Below, in pieces: positions 1 to 8,670 of a DNA stretch of 64,000 bases. The stretch comes from Streptomyces olindensis (GTDB lineage Bacteria; Actinomycetota; Actinomycetes; Streptomycetales; Streptomycetaceae), in NCBI GenBank assembly GCA_000696115.1, contig JJOH01000008.1, positions 181,704-245,703 of the forward strand. Reading direction: 5' to 3'. Under the pieces are notes generated by a model. That model did not search any database, was not told the origin of the DNA, and saw nothing but the letters and a program-made list of their open reading frames with translations. Positions within the stretch are counted from its first letter, which is position 1; each line of letters opens with the position of its first letter. Position numbers and translations under genes: made by a program.

Positions 1-1
1 G

Positions 2-1429
2 CTCCACGAGGTCGCGTCCCGGGCGGCGATGAGCCCGCCGAAGGTCCCGGGCGGAGACGGGTCGGCCGACCAGCCGGCGCAGAAGAAGGAGTTCACCCTC
101 GCCGAGTTCGTCACCAAGGGCCCGCAGCCGAGCGGGACGATCGCCGCCGAGCTGGAGGGCGGCCGGATCACGGACTCCGCGCGCGGTGTGAAGTCCGAGG
201 ACAACTACCAGATGACCGCGAAGTCGCTCAGCTCCGCGCAGAGCGCCGCGCTGGCCTCCGTTCCGCAGACCGACGGCACTGTGCGGACCGTGGACCTCCC
301 CGGCCTCGGCGAGTACCGGGTCGAGTACAAGACCGGTGACAAGGGCAGCTACTACGTCGCCGTCCCGACCACGGACGTCACCAACACCATCAACACCCTC
401 GTCCTCGTGGAGATCAGCGTCACCGGCGCCGGTCTCGCCGCCGCCGGACTCGCCGGTTCCGTGCTGGTCGGCGTAGCCACCCGCCCCCTCCGCCGAGTCG
501 CCGCCACCGCCACCCGGGTCTCCGAACTCCCCCTGCACACCGGCGAGGTCAACCTCAGCGAGCGGGTGCCCGACTCCGAGACCGACCCGCACACCGAGGT
601 CGGGCAGGTCGGTGCCGCGCTGAACCGGATGCTCGACCACGTCCACGGAGCCCTGCACGCACGGCAGCAGAGCGAGATGCGGGTACGGCAGTTCGTCGCC
701 GACGCCAGTCACGAGCTCAGGACGCCCCTCGCCTCCATCCGCGGCTACGCCGAACTCACCCGGCGCGGCCGGGAACAGGTCGGGCCCGACACCCGGCACG
801 CCCTGGGCCGCATCGAGTCCGAGGCCGGCCGGATGACGCTGCTCGTGGAGGACCTGCTGCTGCTCGCCCGGCTGGACGCGGGGCGGCCACTGCGGTTCGA
901 GCAGACCGATCTCGTCCCGCTGGTCGTGGACACCGTCAGCGACGCCCGTGCCGCTGGCCCGGACCACAGCTGGCGGCTGGACCTGCCCGACGAGCCCGCG
1001 CTCGTCTCGGCGGACGCGGCCCGGCTGCAACAGGTCCTCGTCAACCTGCTAGGCAACGCCCGCACCCACACGCCGCCCGGTACGACCGTCACCGCGCGGG
1101 TGCAGCGGCGCGGCACCTGGCTGTGCGTGGACGTCGAGGACAACGGGCAGGGCATCCCGGCCGCGTTGCTGCCGCACGTCTTCGAACGGTTCGCGCGGGG
1201 CGACTCCGCGCGCTCCCGCGCCACCGGCTCGACCGGCCTCGGCCTCGCCATCGTGCAGGCCGTGGCGACCGCGCACGGCGGTGCCGTGACCGTCGACAGC
1301 GTGCCCGGGCGGACCGTGTTCACCGTGCGCCTGCCCGCGCCGCCGCCCCAGCCGCAGCGGGAAATGAACTGGCAACAGCACTCACAGGCACGCCACAGCG
1401 TCACCACATGGGCACAACAGGGCGCCTGA
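2..1429 (+). CDS. Sensor histidine kinase (5'-truncated by window edge)
   Basis: Membrane-bound two-component sensor kinase that autophosphorylates on a histidine. The frame is open from base 2, so the N-terminus lies outside the window. Seen in order: the end of an extracellular sensor region, a transmembrane helix near 400-470, a HAMP linker (ending in a TRPLRR-like junction), a HisKA domain whose H-box reads DASHELRTPL with the phospho-acceptor His at 710-712, and a HATPase_c domain with the N box (NLLGNA), G1 (DNGQGI), F box and G2 (GLGLAI). The C-terminus is a short tail without further domains. Two membrane glycosyltransferase genes follow on the same strand. The cognate response regulator is probably just upstream, outside the window (inference). 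Family and domains are clear; the ligand is unknown. Confidence 0.93.
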   Translation, partial: LHEVASRAAMSPPKVPGGDGSADQPAQKKEFTLAEFVTKGPQPSGTIAAELEGGRITDSARGVKSEDNYQMTAKSLSSAQSAALASVPQTDGTVRTVDLPGLGEYRVEYKTGDKGSYYVAVPTTDVTNTINTLVLVEISVTGAGLAAAGLAGSVLVGVATRPLRRVAATATRVSELPLHTGEVNLSERVPDSETDPHTEVGQVGAALNRMLDHVHGALHARQQSEMRVRQFVADASHELRTPLASIRGYAELTRRGREQVGPDTRHALGRIESEAGRMTLLVEDLLLLARLDAGRPLRFEQTDLVPLVVDTVSDARAAGPDHSWRLDLPDEPALVSADAARLQQVLVNLLGNARTHTPPGTTVTARVQRRGTWLCVDVEDNGQGIPAALLPHVFERFARGDSARSRATGSTGLGLAIVQAVATAHGGAVTVDSVPGRTVFTVRLPAPPPQPQREMNWQQHSQARHSVTTWAQQGA

Positions 1430-1443
1430 CGAAAGTCGGTCCC

Positions 1444-2928
1444 ATGCGAACCGACTCTTCTCCCGGCACCCTGCCGGCGCGGGAGCACCTCCCGGCCGCA
1501 CCAGCCGGTACGCCTGTCCTGGACGTAGTGATCCCCGTCTACAACGAGGAGAAGGACCTCCAGCCGTGCGTCCGCAGACTGCACGAGCACCTCGCGAGGA
1601 CGTTCCCGTACGCGTTCCGCATCACGATCGCGGACAACGCCTCCACGGACACCACCCCGCAGGTCGCGGCCAGGCTGGCGGCGGAGATCCCCGAGGTCAC
1701 CACCTTCCGTCTCGAACAGAAGGGCCGCGGGCGGGCCCTGCGGGCCGTCTGGTCGGCCTCCGACGCCCCGGTCCTCGCCTACATGGACGTGGACCTGTCC
1801 ACCGACCTCAACGCCCTGCTCCCGCTGGTGGCGCCGCTGATCTCCGGCCACTCGGACCTCGCGATCGGCTCCCGGCTCGCCCGCAGCTCGCGCGTGGTGC
1901 GCGGCCCCAAGCGGGAGTTCATCAGCCGGGCCTACAACCTCATCCTGCGCGGCTCGCTCCAGGCCCGCTTCTCCGACGCCCAGTGCGGATTCAAGGCCAT
2001 CCGCCGTGACGTCGCGCAGGCGCTGCTGCCGCTCGTCGAGGACACCGGCTGGTTCTTCGACACCGAGATGCTGGTGCTCGCCGAGCGGGCCGGGCTCAGG
2101 ATCCACGAGGTGCCGGTCGACTGGGTCGACGACCCCGACTCGACCGTGCACATCGTCAAGACCGCGACCGACGACCTCAAGGGCGTGTGGCGGGTCGGCC
2201 GGGCCCTGGCCACCGGGTCGCTGCCGCTGGACCGGCTCACCCGGCCGTTCGGCGACGACCCGCGCGACCGCGAGATCCAGGACGTACCGAAGGGGCTGGC
2301 CCGCCAGCTCGTCGGGTTCTGCGTGGTCGGCGGCCTGTCGACCCTCTTCTACCTGCTGCTCTACAGCGGCTTCCGCGTCTTCACCGGCTCGCAGGTCGCC
2401 AACGCCCTCGCCCTGCTGGTCTCCGCGATCGCCAACACGGCGGCCAACCGCCGGCTCACCTTCGGGGTGCGGGGGCGCGGCGGGGCCGTCCGCCACCAGG
2501 CGCAGGGCCTGGTCGTCTTCGGCATCGGGCTCGCCCTGACCAGCGGCTCGCTCGCCGCGCTGGGCGCGGCCACGTCCGACCCCGCGCACTCGACCGAACT
2601 GGCCGTCCTCATCGCCGCCAACCTCGCGGCGACCGTGCTGCGCTTTCTGCTCTTCCGGGCGTGGGTGTTCCCCGACCGGCGGGACGAGCAGGAGCCCCCG
2701 GCAGCCGTGGGCACGCCCGACCCGCGCCGGGACCACGGCCCGCGCCGGGGCCACGGCCCGCGCCTGGACCACGCCCCGCTCCCGCAGCGGCCGGCCGAGC
2801 GGCGGTACGCCCCGTACGACACGACCCGGTTCCGCGCCGGTGACGCCGCGGACCGCACCTGGAGGGACGCCACCGTGCGACTCCAGCCGGTACGCCCGAC
2901 CGACACCGACCCGAGGAACGCCCGATGA
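1444..2928 (+). CDS. Family 2 glycosyltransferase fused to GtrA-like membrane domain
   Basis: Predicted dolichol/polyprenyl-phosphate mannose synthase-like enzyme of 494 aa. It would transfer a sugar from a nucleotide donor to a polyprenyl phosphate at the inner membrane face. The N-terminal GT-A domain (about residues 25-260) has the VIPVYNEE nucleotide-binding start and a DVDLSTD metal-binding DXD region. The C-terminal part (about 285-420) is a four-helix GtrA-like domain. A low-complexity Arg/His/Pro-rich tail follows. The ATG at 1444 was chosen because it precedes the conserved domain and lies 15 bases after the kinase stop. The stop overlaps the next ATG (ATGA), so the two transferases are probably translationally coupled: this one makes the lipid-linked sugar and the next uses it (inference). 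Confidence 0.9.
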   Translation: MRTDSSPGTLPAREHLPAAPAGTPVLDVVIPVYNEEKDLQPCVRRLHEHLARTFPYAFRITIADNASTDTTPQVAARLAAEIPEVTTFRLEQKGRGRALRAVWSASDAPVLAYMDVDLSTDLNALLPLVAPLISGHSDLAIGSRLARSSRVVRGPKREFISRAYNLILRGSLQARFSDAQCGFKAIRRDVAQALLPLVEDTGWFFDTEMLVLAERAGLRIHEVPVDWVDDPDSTVHIVKTATDDLKGVWRVGRALATGSLPLDRLTRPFGDDPRDREIQDVPKGLARQLVGFCVVGGLSTLFYLLLYSGFRVFTGSQVANALALLVSAIANTAANRRLTFGVRGRGGAVRHQAQGLVVFGIGLALTSGSLAALGAATSDPAHSTELAVLIAANLAATVLRFLLFRAWVFPDRRDEQEPPAAVGTPDPRRDHGPRRGHGPRLDHAPLPQRPAERRYAPYDTTRFRAGDAADRTWRDATVRLQPVRPTDTDPRNAR

Positions 2929-5096
2929 CGACGTCCTACGACGAGAGAACCCGCGAGACGGGCACGAGCCCCGCCGACGGGGAGCGGCCCGCCACGGCAC
3001 CCCCGCAGTCCAGCTCGCCGCCCCCGGCGTCCGAGCGGCCCTTCGCGCGCCGCCTGTGGCGCGGCCGCCCCGAGGACCCCCGCTGGGCCCGCCCGGCCTT
3101 CCTCGGCCTGCTGCTCGTCACCACCGTGCTCTACCTCTACAACCTGAGCGCCTCCGGCTACGCCAACTCCTTCTACTCGGCGGCCGTCCAGGCCGGCAGC
3201 GAGTCCTGGAAGGCGTTCTTCTTCGGCTCGCTGGACTCGGCGGGCGCCATCACCGTCGACAAGCCCCCGGCCGCGCTGTGGCCGATGGCCCTGTCCGTGC
3301 GGCTCTTCGGTCTCAGCTCCTGGGCGATCCTCGTCCCCGAGGTCCTCATGGGCGTCGGCACGGTGGCCGTCGTGTACGCGGCGGTGCGGCGCCGGTTCAG
3401 CCCCGCGGCCGGTCTGATCGCGGGCGCGGTGCTCGCGCTCACCCCCGTCGCGGCGCTGATGTTCCGCTTCAACAACCCGGACGCGATGCTGGCGCTGCTG
3501 ATGGCCGTGGCCTGCTACCTCGTCATCCGGGGCCTGGAGGACGGCCGTACGAAGTGGCTGGTCTGGGCCGGGGCGGCCATCGGCTTCGCCTTCCTCGCCA
3601 AGACCCTCCAGGCGTTCCTGATCCTGCCCGGGCTCGCCCTGGTCTACGGCGTCTGCGCCCCCGTCTCGGTGAAGAAGCGGATCGGGCAGCTCGCCGCGGG
3701 TCTGGCGGCGATCGTCGTCTCCGGTGGCTGGTGGGTGGCGATCGTCGAGCTGTGGCCCGCGTCGTCCCGCCCGTACATCGGCGGCTCGCAGAACAACAGC
3801 TTCCTGGAGCTGACCTTCGGCTACAACGGCCTGGGCCGCCTCAACGGCGAGGAGACCGGCAGTGTCGGCGGCGGTGGCGGGGGAGGCGGCGGCAACTGGG
3901 GCGAGACCGGCTGGGACCGGCTGTTCAGCTCCTCCATCGGCGGTCAGATCTCCTGGCTGATCCCGGCCGCGCTGATCCTCCTGGTCGCCGGGCTGGTGGC
4001 CACCCGCAGGGCCGGGCGCACCTCGGTGACCCGCGGTTCGTTCCTGGTCTGGGGCGGCGCGCTGCTCACGACCATGCTGGTCTTCAGCTACATGCAGGGC
4101 ATCTTCCACGAGTACTACACGGTGGCCCTCGCCCCCTACATCGCCCCGCTCGTCGGCATGGGCGCGGTGCTGCTCTGGGAGCAGCGCGGCAAGGCGTGGG
4201 CGTCGCTGACCCTGGCAGCGGCGACGACGGCGACCGCGGCCTGGGGGTACGTCCTGCTCAACCGCTCCTCCGACTACCTGCCGTGGCTGAAGTGGCTGGT
4301 GCTGGTCGGCGGTCTGACCGCGGCCCTCGGCCTGGTCTTCGCCGGGCGGCTGGGCCGTCGACTGGCCCTGGGCGCCGCGGGGCTGGGCCTCGTCGCCGCG
4401 CTGGCCGGTCCGGCGGCGTACACCCTGACCACGCTGAACGAGGGACACACCGGCTCGATCGTCACGGCGGGCCCGGCGGTGGCCGGCGGACGCGGCGGCC
4501 CGGGCGGCGGCCCCGGTGCCGGTGGCCCCGGCGGCGGCTTCCCGGGCGGGGGCCAGAACCAGCAGGGACAGCAGAACCAGCAGAACCAGCAGGCTCCGCA
4601 GGGCTTCCCCGGCGGCGGCATGCCGGGCCAGAACCAGCAGGGGAACCAGAACCAGCAGGGCCGGAACCAGCAGAACGGCGACGGCGGCCGGACGGGCGGC
4701 ATGGGCGGCGGTGGCGGCATGGGCGGTCTGCTCAACGGCGCGAGCGTCAGCTCCCAGGCCAAGAAGCTGCTGGAGGCCGACGCCGACCGGTACACGTGGG
4801 CCGCGGCGGCCATCGGCGCCCAGAACGCGGCGAGTTACCAGCTGTCCACCGGCGAGCCGGTGATGGCCATCGGCGGCTTCAACGGCACCGACCCGTCCCC
4901 GACCCTGGCCCAGTTCAAGCAGTACGTGGCCGACGGGAAGATCCACTACTTCATCGCCTCCGCCGCCGGCGGCGGCATGGGCGGCAGCGGCGACGGCACC
5001 TCCTCCCAGATCACCTCCTGGGTCGAGGCCAACTTCAAGAAGGTCACGGTCGGTTCGGCGACCTTCTACGACCTCACGCAGAAGGCGAGCGACTGA
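2925..5096 (+). CDS. GT39/ArnT-like polytopic membrane glycosyltransferase
   Basis: Large integral membrane protein of 723 aa related to the PMT/ArnT family, which uses lipid-linked sugars to glycosylate proteins or lipids outside the membrane. After a hydrophilic N-terminus of about 60 residues come many hydrophobic helices (about residues 60-500). The first extracytoplasmic loop has the acidic-lysine context AGAITVDKPP, typical of the family active-site loop. Two low-complexity inserts stand out: a Gly run in the central loop (around 3870-3895) and a long Gly/Gln/Asn-rich stretch (4490-4740) before a folded C-terminal domain containing FNGTDPSPTLAQF. Start overlaps the upstream transferase by 4 bases. 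The acceptor is unknown. A strong hairpin follows the stop. Confidence 0.87.
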   Translation: MTTSYDERTRETGTSPADGERPATAPPQSSSPPPASERPFARRLWRGRPEDPRWARPAFLGLLLVTTVLYLYNLSASGYANSFYSAAVQAGSESWKAFFFGSLDSAGAITVDKPPAALWPMALSVRLFGLSSWAILVPEVLMGVGTVAVVYAAVRRRFSPAAGLIAGAVLALTPVAALMFRFNNPDAMLALLMAVACYLVIRGLEDGRTKWLVWAGAAIGFAFLAKTLQAFLILPGLALVYGVCAPVSVKKRIGQLAAGLAAIVVSGGWWVAIVELWPASSRPYIGGSQNNSFLELTFGYNGLGRLNGEETGSVGGGGGGGGGNWGETGWDRLFSSSIGGQISWLIPAALILLVAGLVATRRAGRTSVTRGSFLVWGGALLTTMLVFSYMQGIFHEYYTVALAPYIAPLVGMGAVLLWEQRGKAWASLTLAAATTATAAWGYVLLNRSSDYLPWLKWLVLVGGLTAALGLVFAGRLGRRLALGAAGLGLVAALAGPAAYTLTTLNEGHTGSIVTAGPAVAGGRGGPGGGPGAGGPGGGFPGGGQNQQGQQNQQNQQAPQGFPGGGMPGQNQQGNQNQQGRNQQNGDGGRTGGMGGGGGMGGLLNGASVSSQAKKLLEADADRYTWAAAAIGAQNAASYQLSTGEPVMAIGGFNGTDPSPTLAQFKQYVADGKIHYFIASAAGGGMGGSGDGTSSQITSWVEANFKKVTVGSATFYDLTQKASD

Positions 5097-5113
5097 GCGA
5101 TCCCGACCGGGAC

Positions 5114-5142
5114 AAGGGCGGTGGCCGAGCGCCACCGCCCTT
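5114..5142 (+). terminator. Factor-independent-like terminator after the GT39 gene
   Basis: A perfect 12-bp stem (AAGGGCGGTGGC pairing with GCCACCGCCCTT) with a 5-base loop, 18 bases after the stop of the upstream gene. It separates the glycosyltransferase operon from the MFS promoter. Confidence 0.75.
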
Positions 5143-5156
5143 CGCCGTTACTCGGT

Positions 5157-5190
5157 TGTACACCGTATGGGCATCATTCTACGGTGTACA
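5157..5190 (+). promoter_or_regulatory. Perfect inverted-repeat operator upstream of MFS exporter
   Basis: TGTACACCGTA at 5157-5167 is mirrored exactly by TACGGTGTACA at 5180-5190, with a 12-base spacer. It ends 2 bases before the ATG of the MFS gene. Symmetry and place fit a binding site for the TetR-family regulator encoded after the exporter (inference). A bound repressor would block both transcription and ribosome access. Confidence 0.75.
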
Positions 5191-5192
5191 GC

Positions 5193-6710
5193 ATGACGAC
5201 GACTTCCCAGGAACAGGGCCAGGACCAGTCCCCACCCCAGGCGCAGAGCCACCCCCAACGCTGGCTGATCCTCGGTGTCATCTGCCTCGCCCAGCTGACC
5301 GTGCTGCTGGACAACACGATCCTGAACGTGGCGATCCCCTCGCTCACCCGCGAGATGGACGCCACGACCGCCGACGTCCAGTGGATGATGAACGCCTACT
5401 CCCTGGTGCAGTCCGGCCTGCTGCTCACCGCGGGCAACGCCGCCGACCGCTACGGCCGCAAGCTGTTGCTGATGTCCGGCCTCGCGATCTTCGGCGTCGG
5501 CTCACTGGCGGCCGGCCTGTCCCAGAGCCCCGCCCAGCTGATCGCGGCCCGTGCGGGCATGGGCGTCGGCGGCGCGCTGCTGATGACCACGATCCTCGCC
5601 GTCGTCGTGCAGATCTTCGACGACAAGGAGCGGGTGAAGGCCATCGCGCTGTGGTCGACGGTCAGTTCGCTCGGGTTCGCGGCCGGGCCGCTGATCGGCG
5701 GGGTGATGCTGAACCACTTCTGGTGGGGAGCGATCTTCCTGATCAACATCCCGGTGGCCGTGCTGGGCCTGGTCGCGGTCGCCGCGCTCGTCCCGGAGTC
5801 CAAGCACAAGGCGGGCGACCGGCCCGACCTGGTCGGCGCGGTGCTGTCGACCATCGGCATGACGGCCGTGGTGTACGCGATCATCACCGGCCCCGAGCAC
5901 GGCTGGACCTCCACGCAGGTGCTGGTCTCCGCGCTCATCGGCGTGGCCGTCCTGGGCCTCTTCGTCACCTGGGAGCTGCGGACCGAGCACCCCATGCTCG
6001 ACATGCACTTCTTCCGCAACCAGAAGTTCGTGGGCGCGGTCGCGGGCGCGATCCTCGTGGCGTTCGGCATGACGGGCTCGCTGTTCCTGCTCACGCAGCA
6101 CCTGCAGTTCGTGCTCGGCTACGAGCCGCTGGACGCGGGTCTGCGGACCGCGCCGCTGGCGTTGACCGTCGTGGCGCTGAACTTCACCGGGATCGGGGCG
6201 AAGCTGGTGCTGAAGGCCGGGACGCCGACGGCCATCGCGCTCGGCATGGCCCTGGTGTCCGCGGGGCTCGCGGCGATCGCCCTGCTCGGGGGGCACGGGT
6301 ACGGCGGGATGCTGCTCGGCCTGGTCGTGATGGGCGCGGGGGTGGCCTTGTCCATGCCGGCGATGGCCAACGCGATCATGAGCGCGATACCGCCGGAGAA
6401 GGCGGGCGTGGGGGCGGGGATCAACGGGACCCTCGCGGAGTTCGGGAACGGGCTGGGGGTCGCCGTTCTCGGGGCCGTGCTCAACTCGCGGTTCGCGTCG
6501 CTGGTCGCCGTCTCGGCGGCGTCGCTGCCGGCGGCGCTGGCGGCGGCCGGCAGTGCGGAGGAGAGGGCGCGTATCGCTGACGCGTTCGCGTCCGGGTTGG
6601 AGACGAGTCAGTTGGTGGGGGCGGTTGCCGTGCTGGCCGGTGGTCTGGTCGCGGCGGCGTTGCTGCGGCGGGCCGAGCGGGCAGAATCCGCCGAGGGGGT
6701 GTCCCCATAG
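5193..6710 (+). CDS. MFS drug exporter, DHA2 (EmrB/QacA) family
   Basis: Proton-driven efflux pump of 505 aa with about 14 predicted membrane helices, the DHA2 number. Seen: first helix LIGVICLAQLTVLLDNTILNVAIPSL with the LDxTIxNVALP signature of the family, motif A-like DRYGRK after helix 2, and motif C-like GPLIGG in helix 5. The hydrophilic Gln-rich N-terminus is typical. The ATG at 5193 was chosen because it follows the operator and starts a normal N-terminus; an in-frame ATG at 5121 would lie inside the preceding terminator. A TetR regulator gene lies downstream on the same strand, a common self-regulated exporter-repressor pair. Substrate unknown. Confidence 0.92.
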   Translation: MTTTSQEQGQDQSPPQAQSHPQRWLILGVICLAQLTVLLDNTILNVAIPSLTREMDATTADVQWMMNAYSLVQSGLLLTAGNAADRYGRKLLLMSGLAIFGVGSLAAGLSQSPAQLIAARAGMGVGGALLMTTILAVVVQIFDDKERVKAIALWSTVSSLGFAAGPLIGGVMLNHFWWGAIFLINIPVAVLGLVAVAALVPESKHKAGDRPDLVGAVLSTIGMTAVVYAIITGPEHGWTSTQVLVSALIGVAVLGLFVTWELRTEHPMLDMHFFRNQKFVGAVAGAILVAFGMTGSLFLLTQHLQFVLGYEPLDAGLRTAPLALTVVALNFTGIGAKLVLKAGTPTAIALGMALVSAGLAAIALLGGHGYGGMLLGLVVMGAGVALSMPAMANAIMSAIPPEKAGVGAGINGTLAEFGNGLGVAVLGAVLNSRFASLVAVSAASLPAALAAAGSAEERARIADAFASGLETSQLVGAVAVLAGGLVAAALLRRAERAESAEGVSP

Positions 6711-6722
6711 GGCCTCGGGGCT

Positions 6723-6793
6723 GGTTGTCGTCTTGCGGGTGCGGCTTCGCTGTGGTTGATCGCGCAGTTCCCCGCGCCCCTGAAGGGCGCCTA
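6723..6793. repeat. Common Streptomyces intergenic repeat
   Basis: The gap between exporter and TetR gene contains a sequence I recognise from many Streptomyces intergenic regions: a GTTGATCGCGCAGTTCCCCG core followed by CGCCCCTGAAGGGCGC, which can fold into a hairpin (GCGCCC/GGGCGC). It may act as a terminator or be a dispersed palindromic element. Confidence 0.55.
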
Positions 6794-6828
6794 GCATGAT
6801 CGGCGTCCAGAGTCGAGGAAGGTGCGCC

Positions 6829-7590
6829 ATGGCGAAAGCGGCCCGGGAGGGTCAGGCGCGGACCAGCGTCTGGCTGGAGAGCAAGGCGCACCGGCGGCGG
6901 GGTGGAGGTCAGCCCTCGGGGCTGGACCGGGGGCGGATCATCGAGGTCACCGTGCGGCTGCTGGACGCCGAGGGGCTGCCCAGGTTCTCGATGCGGCGGC
7001 TGGCCGGAGAGCTGAACGTGACCGCGATGTCCGTCTACTGGTACGTCGACACCAAGGACGACCTCCTCGAACTCGCCCTGGACCAGGTCATGGGCGAGAT
7101 GCGGCTGCCCGACCCGGACGCCGACGAGGACTGGCGCGACCAGGTGCGGGCCCTCGCCCGGGAGTACCGGACACTGCTGGTGCGGCACCCCTGGGTGTCG
7201 GCGCTGGTCGGCGTCTTCCTCAACATCGGCCCCAACAACCTGGCGTTCTCGCGGGCCGTCCAGCGCGTCGTCCGCAGGACCGGGCTGCCGGCGAAACGCC
7301 TGACGAGCACGATCTCGGCGGTCTTCCAGTTCGTCTACGGCTACGGAACGCTGGAGGGCCACCTCGCCACGCGGGCCGCGACCGCCGGCCTGACCGTGGA
7401 CGAGTACTTCCAGCAGTCGCTGAGCACGGTGACGGAGGCCCCGCAGGCCGCCGACGTCATCCGGGAGTCCCAGGAGATCATGGCGGCGCGCGGCGGCGAC
7501 ACCGTCGCCGAGATGCTGGAGCGCGACTTCGAGTTCGCGCTGGAACTGCTCGTCGCGGGCATCGAGGCGATGGTCGCCCGGGAGCGATGA
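6829..7590 (+). CDS. TetR-family transcriptional regulator
   Basis: DNA-binding repressor of 253 aa. The N-terminal HTH domain reads IIEVTVRLLDAEGLPRFSMR, then RRLAGELNVTAMSVYWYVDT, the standard TetR recognition region. A TetR_C-type all-helical ligand domain follows. About 35 basic residues precede the HTH. The ATG at 6829 has a good ribosome site (GAGGAAGG, 6815-6822); the in-frame ATG at 6796 lacks one. It probably controls the upstream MFS exporter through the inverted repeat at 5157-5190 (inference from place and symmetry). Confidence 0.9.
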   Translation: MAKAAREGQARTSVWLESKAHRRRGGGQPSGLDRGRIIEVTVRLLDAEGLPRFSMRRLAGELNVTAMSVYWYVDTKDDLLELALDQVMGEMRLPDPDADEDWRDQVRALAREYRTLLVRHPWVSALVGVFLNIGPNNLAFSRAVQRVVRRTGLPAKRLTSTISAVFQFVYGYGTLEGHLATRAATAGLTVDEYFQQSLSTVTEAPQAADVIRESQEIMAARGGDTVAEMLERDFEFALELLVAGIEAMVARER

Positions 7591-7618
7591 GTCCCTGGAG
7601 TCCCTCGGGAGGGACCGG

Positions 7619-8089
7619 CTACTCCCCCTCGACGAGCCGTGCCGGGAACCCGCCCGTCGCCACCGGGCCCCACCGCTCCGGCGTGATCCGGATGATGGAC
7701 TTGCCCTGCTTGACCATGGCCGCGCGGTACTCGTCCCAGTCGGGGTGCTCCCCGGCGATGTTCCGGTAGTACTCCACGAGCGGTTCGACGGAGTCGGGGG
7801 TGTCGACCACCTCGGCCGTGCCGTCGATCTGGACCCAGGGGCCGTTCCAGTCGTCGCTGAGGACGATCAGGCTCACCCGCGGGTCGCGCTTGGCGTTGCG
7901 GGTCTTGGCGCGCTCCGGGTAGGTGGAGACGACGATCCGGCCGGAGTCGTCCACCCCGCAGGTCAGCGGGGAGCCCTGGGGGCCGCCGTCGGCCCGCCGG
8001 GTCAGCAGGATCGCGTGGTGCCGGGGCCGGACGAAGTCGAGCAACTCGTCCAGCGAGACGCGGGTGTTCGTTGCGATGTTCGGTGCCAT
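7619..8089 (-). CDS. PPOX-class F420/FMN-dependent enzyme
   Basis: Small split-barrel flavin/deazaflavin-binding protein of 156 aa, in the pyridoxamine-phosphate-oxidase-like superfamily and probably the actinobacterial F420-dependent group. Seen: ILLTRRADGGPQGSPL in the first strands, then RIVVSTYPERAKTRNAKRDP, the typical phosphate-binding K-T-R-N motif, and a WVQIDGTAEVVD strand. The likely start is the ATG at 8089, which gives the family-like N-terminus MAPNIATN. It lies between the convergent TetR gene and a STAS gene 10 bases upstream. Substrate unknown. Confidence 0.87.
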   Translation of the reverse strand: MAPNIATNTRVSLDELLDFVRPRHHAILLTRRADGGPQGSPLTCGVDDSGRIVVSTYPERAKTRNAKRDPRVSLIVLSDDWNGPWVQIDGTAEVVDTPDSVEPLVEYYRNIAGEHPDWDEYRAAMVKQGKSIIRITPERWGPVATGGFPARLVEGE

Positions 8090-8099
8090 GGGCGGCAGC

Positions 8100-8462
8100 C
8101 TACGACGCAAGCGCCTCGGCGAGGTTGTCGTACACGGGGACGTCCCGGCGCAGCCCGGTCAGCTCCAGGACGCGGCTCGCGACACCGTCGGGCCGGGCCA
8201 CCAGGCGCACCCGTGCCCCGGGACGCAGCCGGTGCCGTACGTCGTTGATGAGGCGGACGCCCTGGGAGTCCATGAAGGAGGTGCGGGTGAGGTCCAGGAC
8301 GAGCACCTCCAGTCGGTCGCCCCGGGCCTCGACCGCGGACACGACGAGCGGAAGCAGTTCTTCGGCGTTGCAGAAGTCGATCTCGGCGGGCATGGCGAGA
8401 TGGACGCGACCGGGGAGGTCACGCGATTCGGTGGGATTCGGGAGGAATGTCACGGTGCTCAC
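8100..8462 (-). CDS. STAS-domain anti-sigma factor antagonist
   Basis: Cytoplasmic partner-switching protein of 120 aa, like RsbV/SpoIIAA. When unphosphorylated it binds an RsbW-type kinase and frees a SigB/F-type sigma factor. The STAS fold spans the whole protein. The motif FMDSQGVRL (residues 63-71) gives the expected phosphorylatable serine, Ser66, in a DS-x-G context. Start is GTG at 8462. No kinase gene is adjacent, but two GAF-ANTAR genes and two SigB/F-type sigma genes lie within 9 kb, and a SpoIIE-type phosphatase is at 30.2 kb. Confidence 0.9.
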   Translation of the reverse strand: MSTVTFLPNPTESRDLPGRVHLAMPAEIDFCNAEELLPLVVSAVEARGDRLEVLVLDLTRTSFMDSQGVRLINDVRHRLRPGARVRLVARPDGVASRVLELTGLRRDVPVYDNLAEALAS

Positions 8463-8670
8463 CTGGCAGACGTTCGTCCGTATTCCGGTATGGCCGCTTC
8501 CTGACCCGTGAGGCCCATTCCACCACGGCGCGAGGTGGTCGCGAAAGCGCCTGGCGCGGGCGTCGGCCGGACGTCACTTCGAGGCAACCGAGCAGTTAGA
8601 GTGCTGTCCGTCCTGTGCTCGCAGTCGGGAATGTGCTGCGGAGCTCTCCTGCGCATGGTCATGGCCGTGC

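Noticed and set aside
745..5135. Very long minus-strand reading frames (745-3000 and 2361-5135) opposite the kinase and glycosyltransferases
   Set aside because: They encode Arg/Gly/Ala/Pro-rich low-complexity sequence without domains and lie opposite well-supported genes; high GC removes stop codons by chance.
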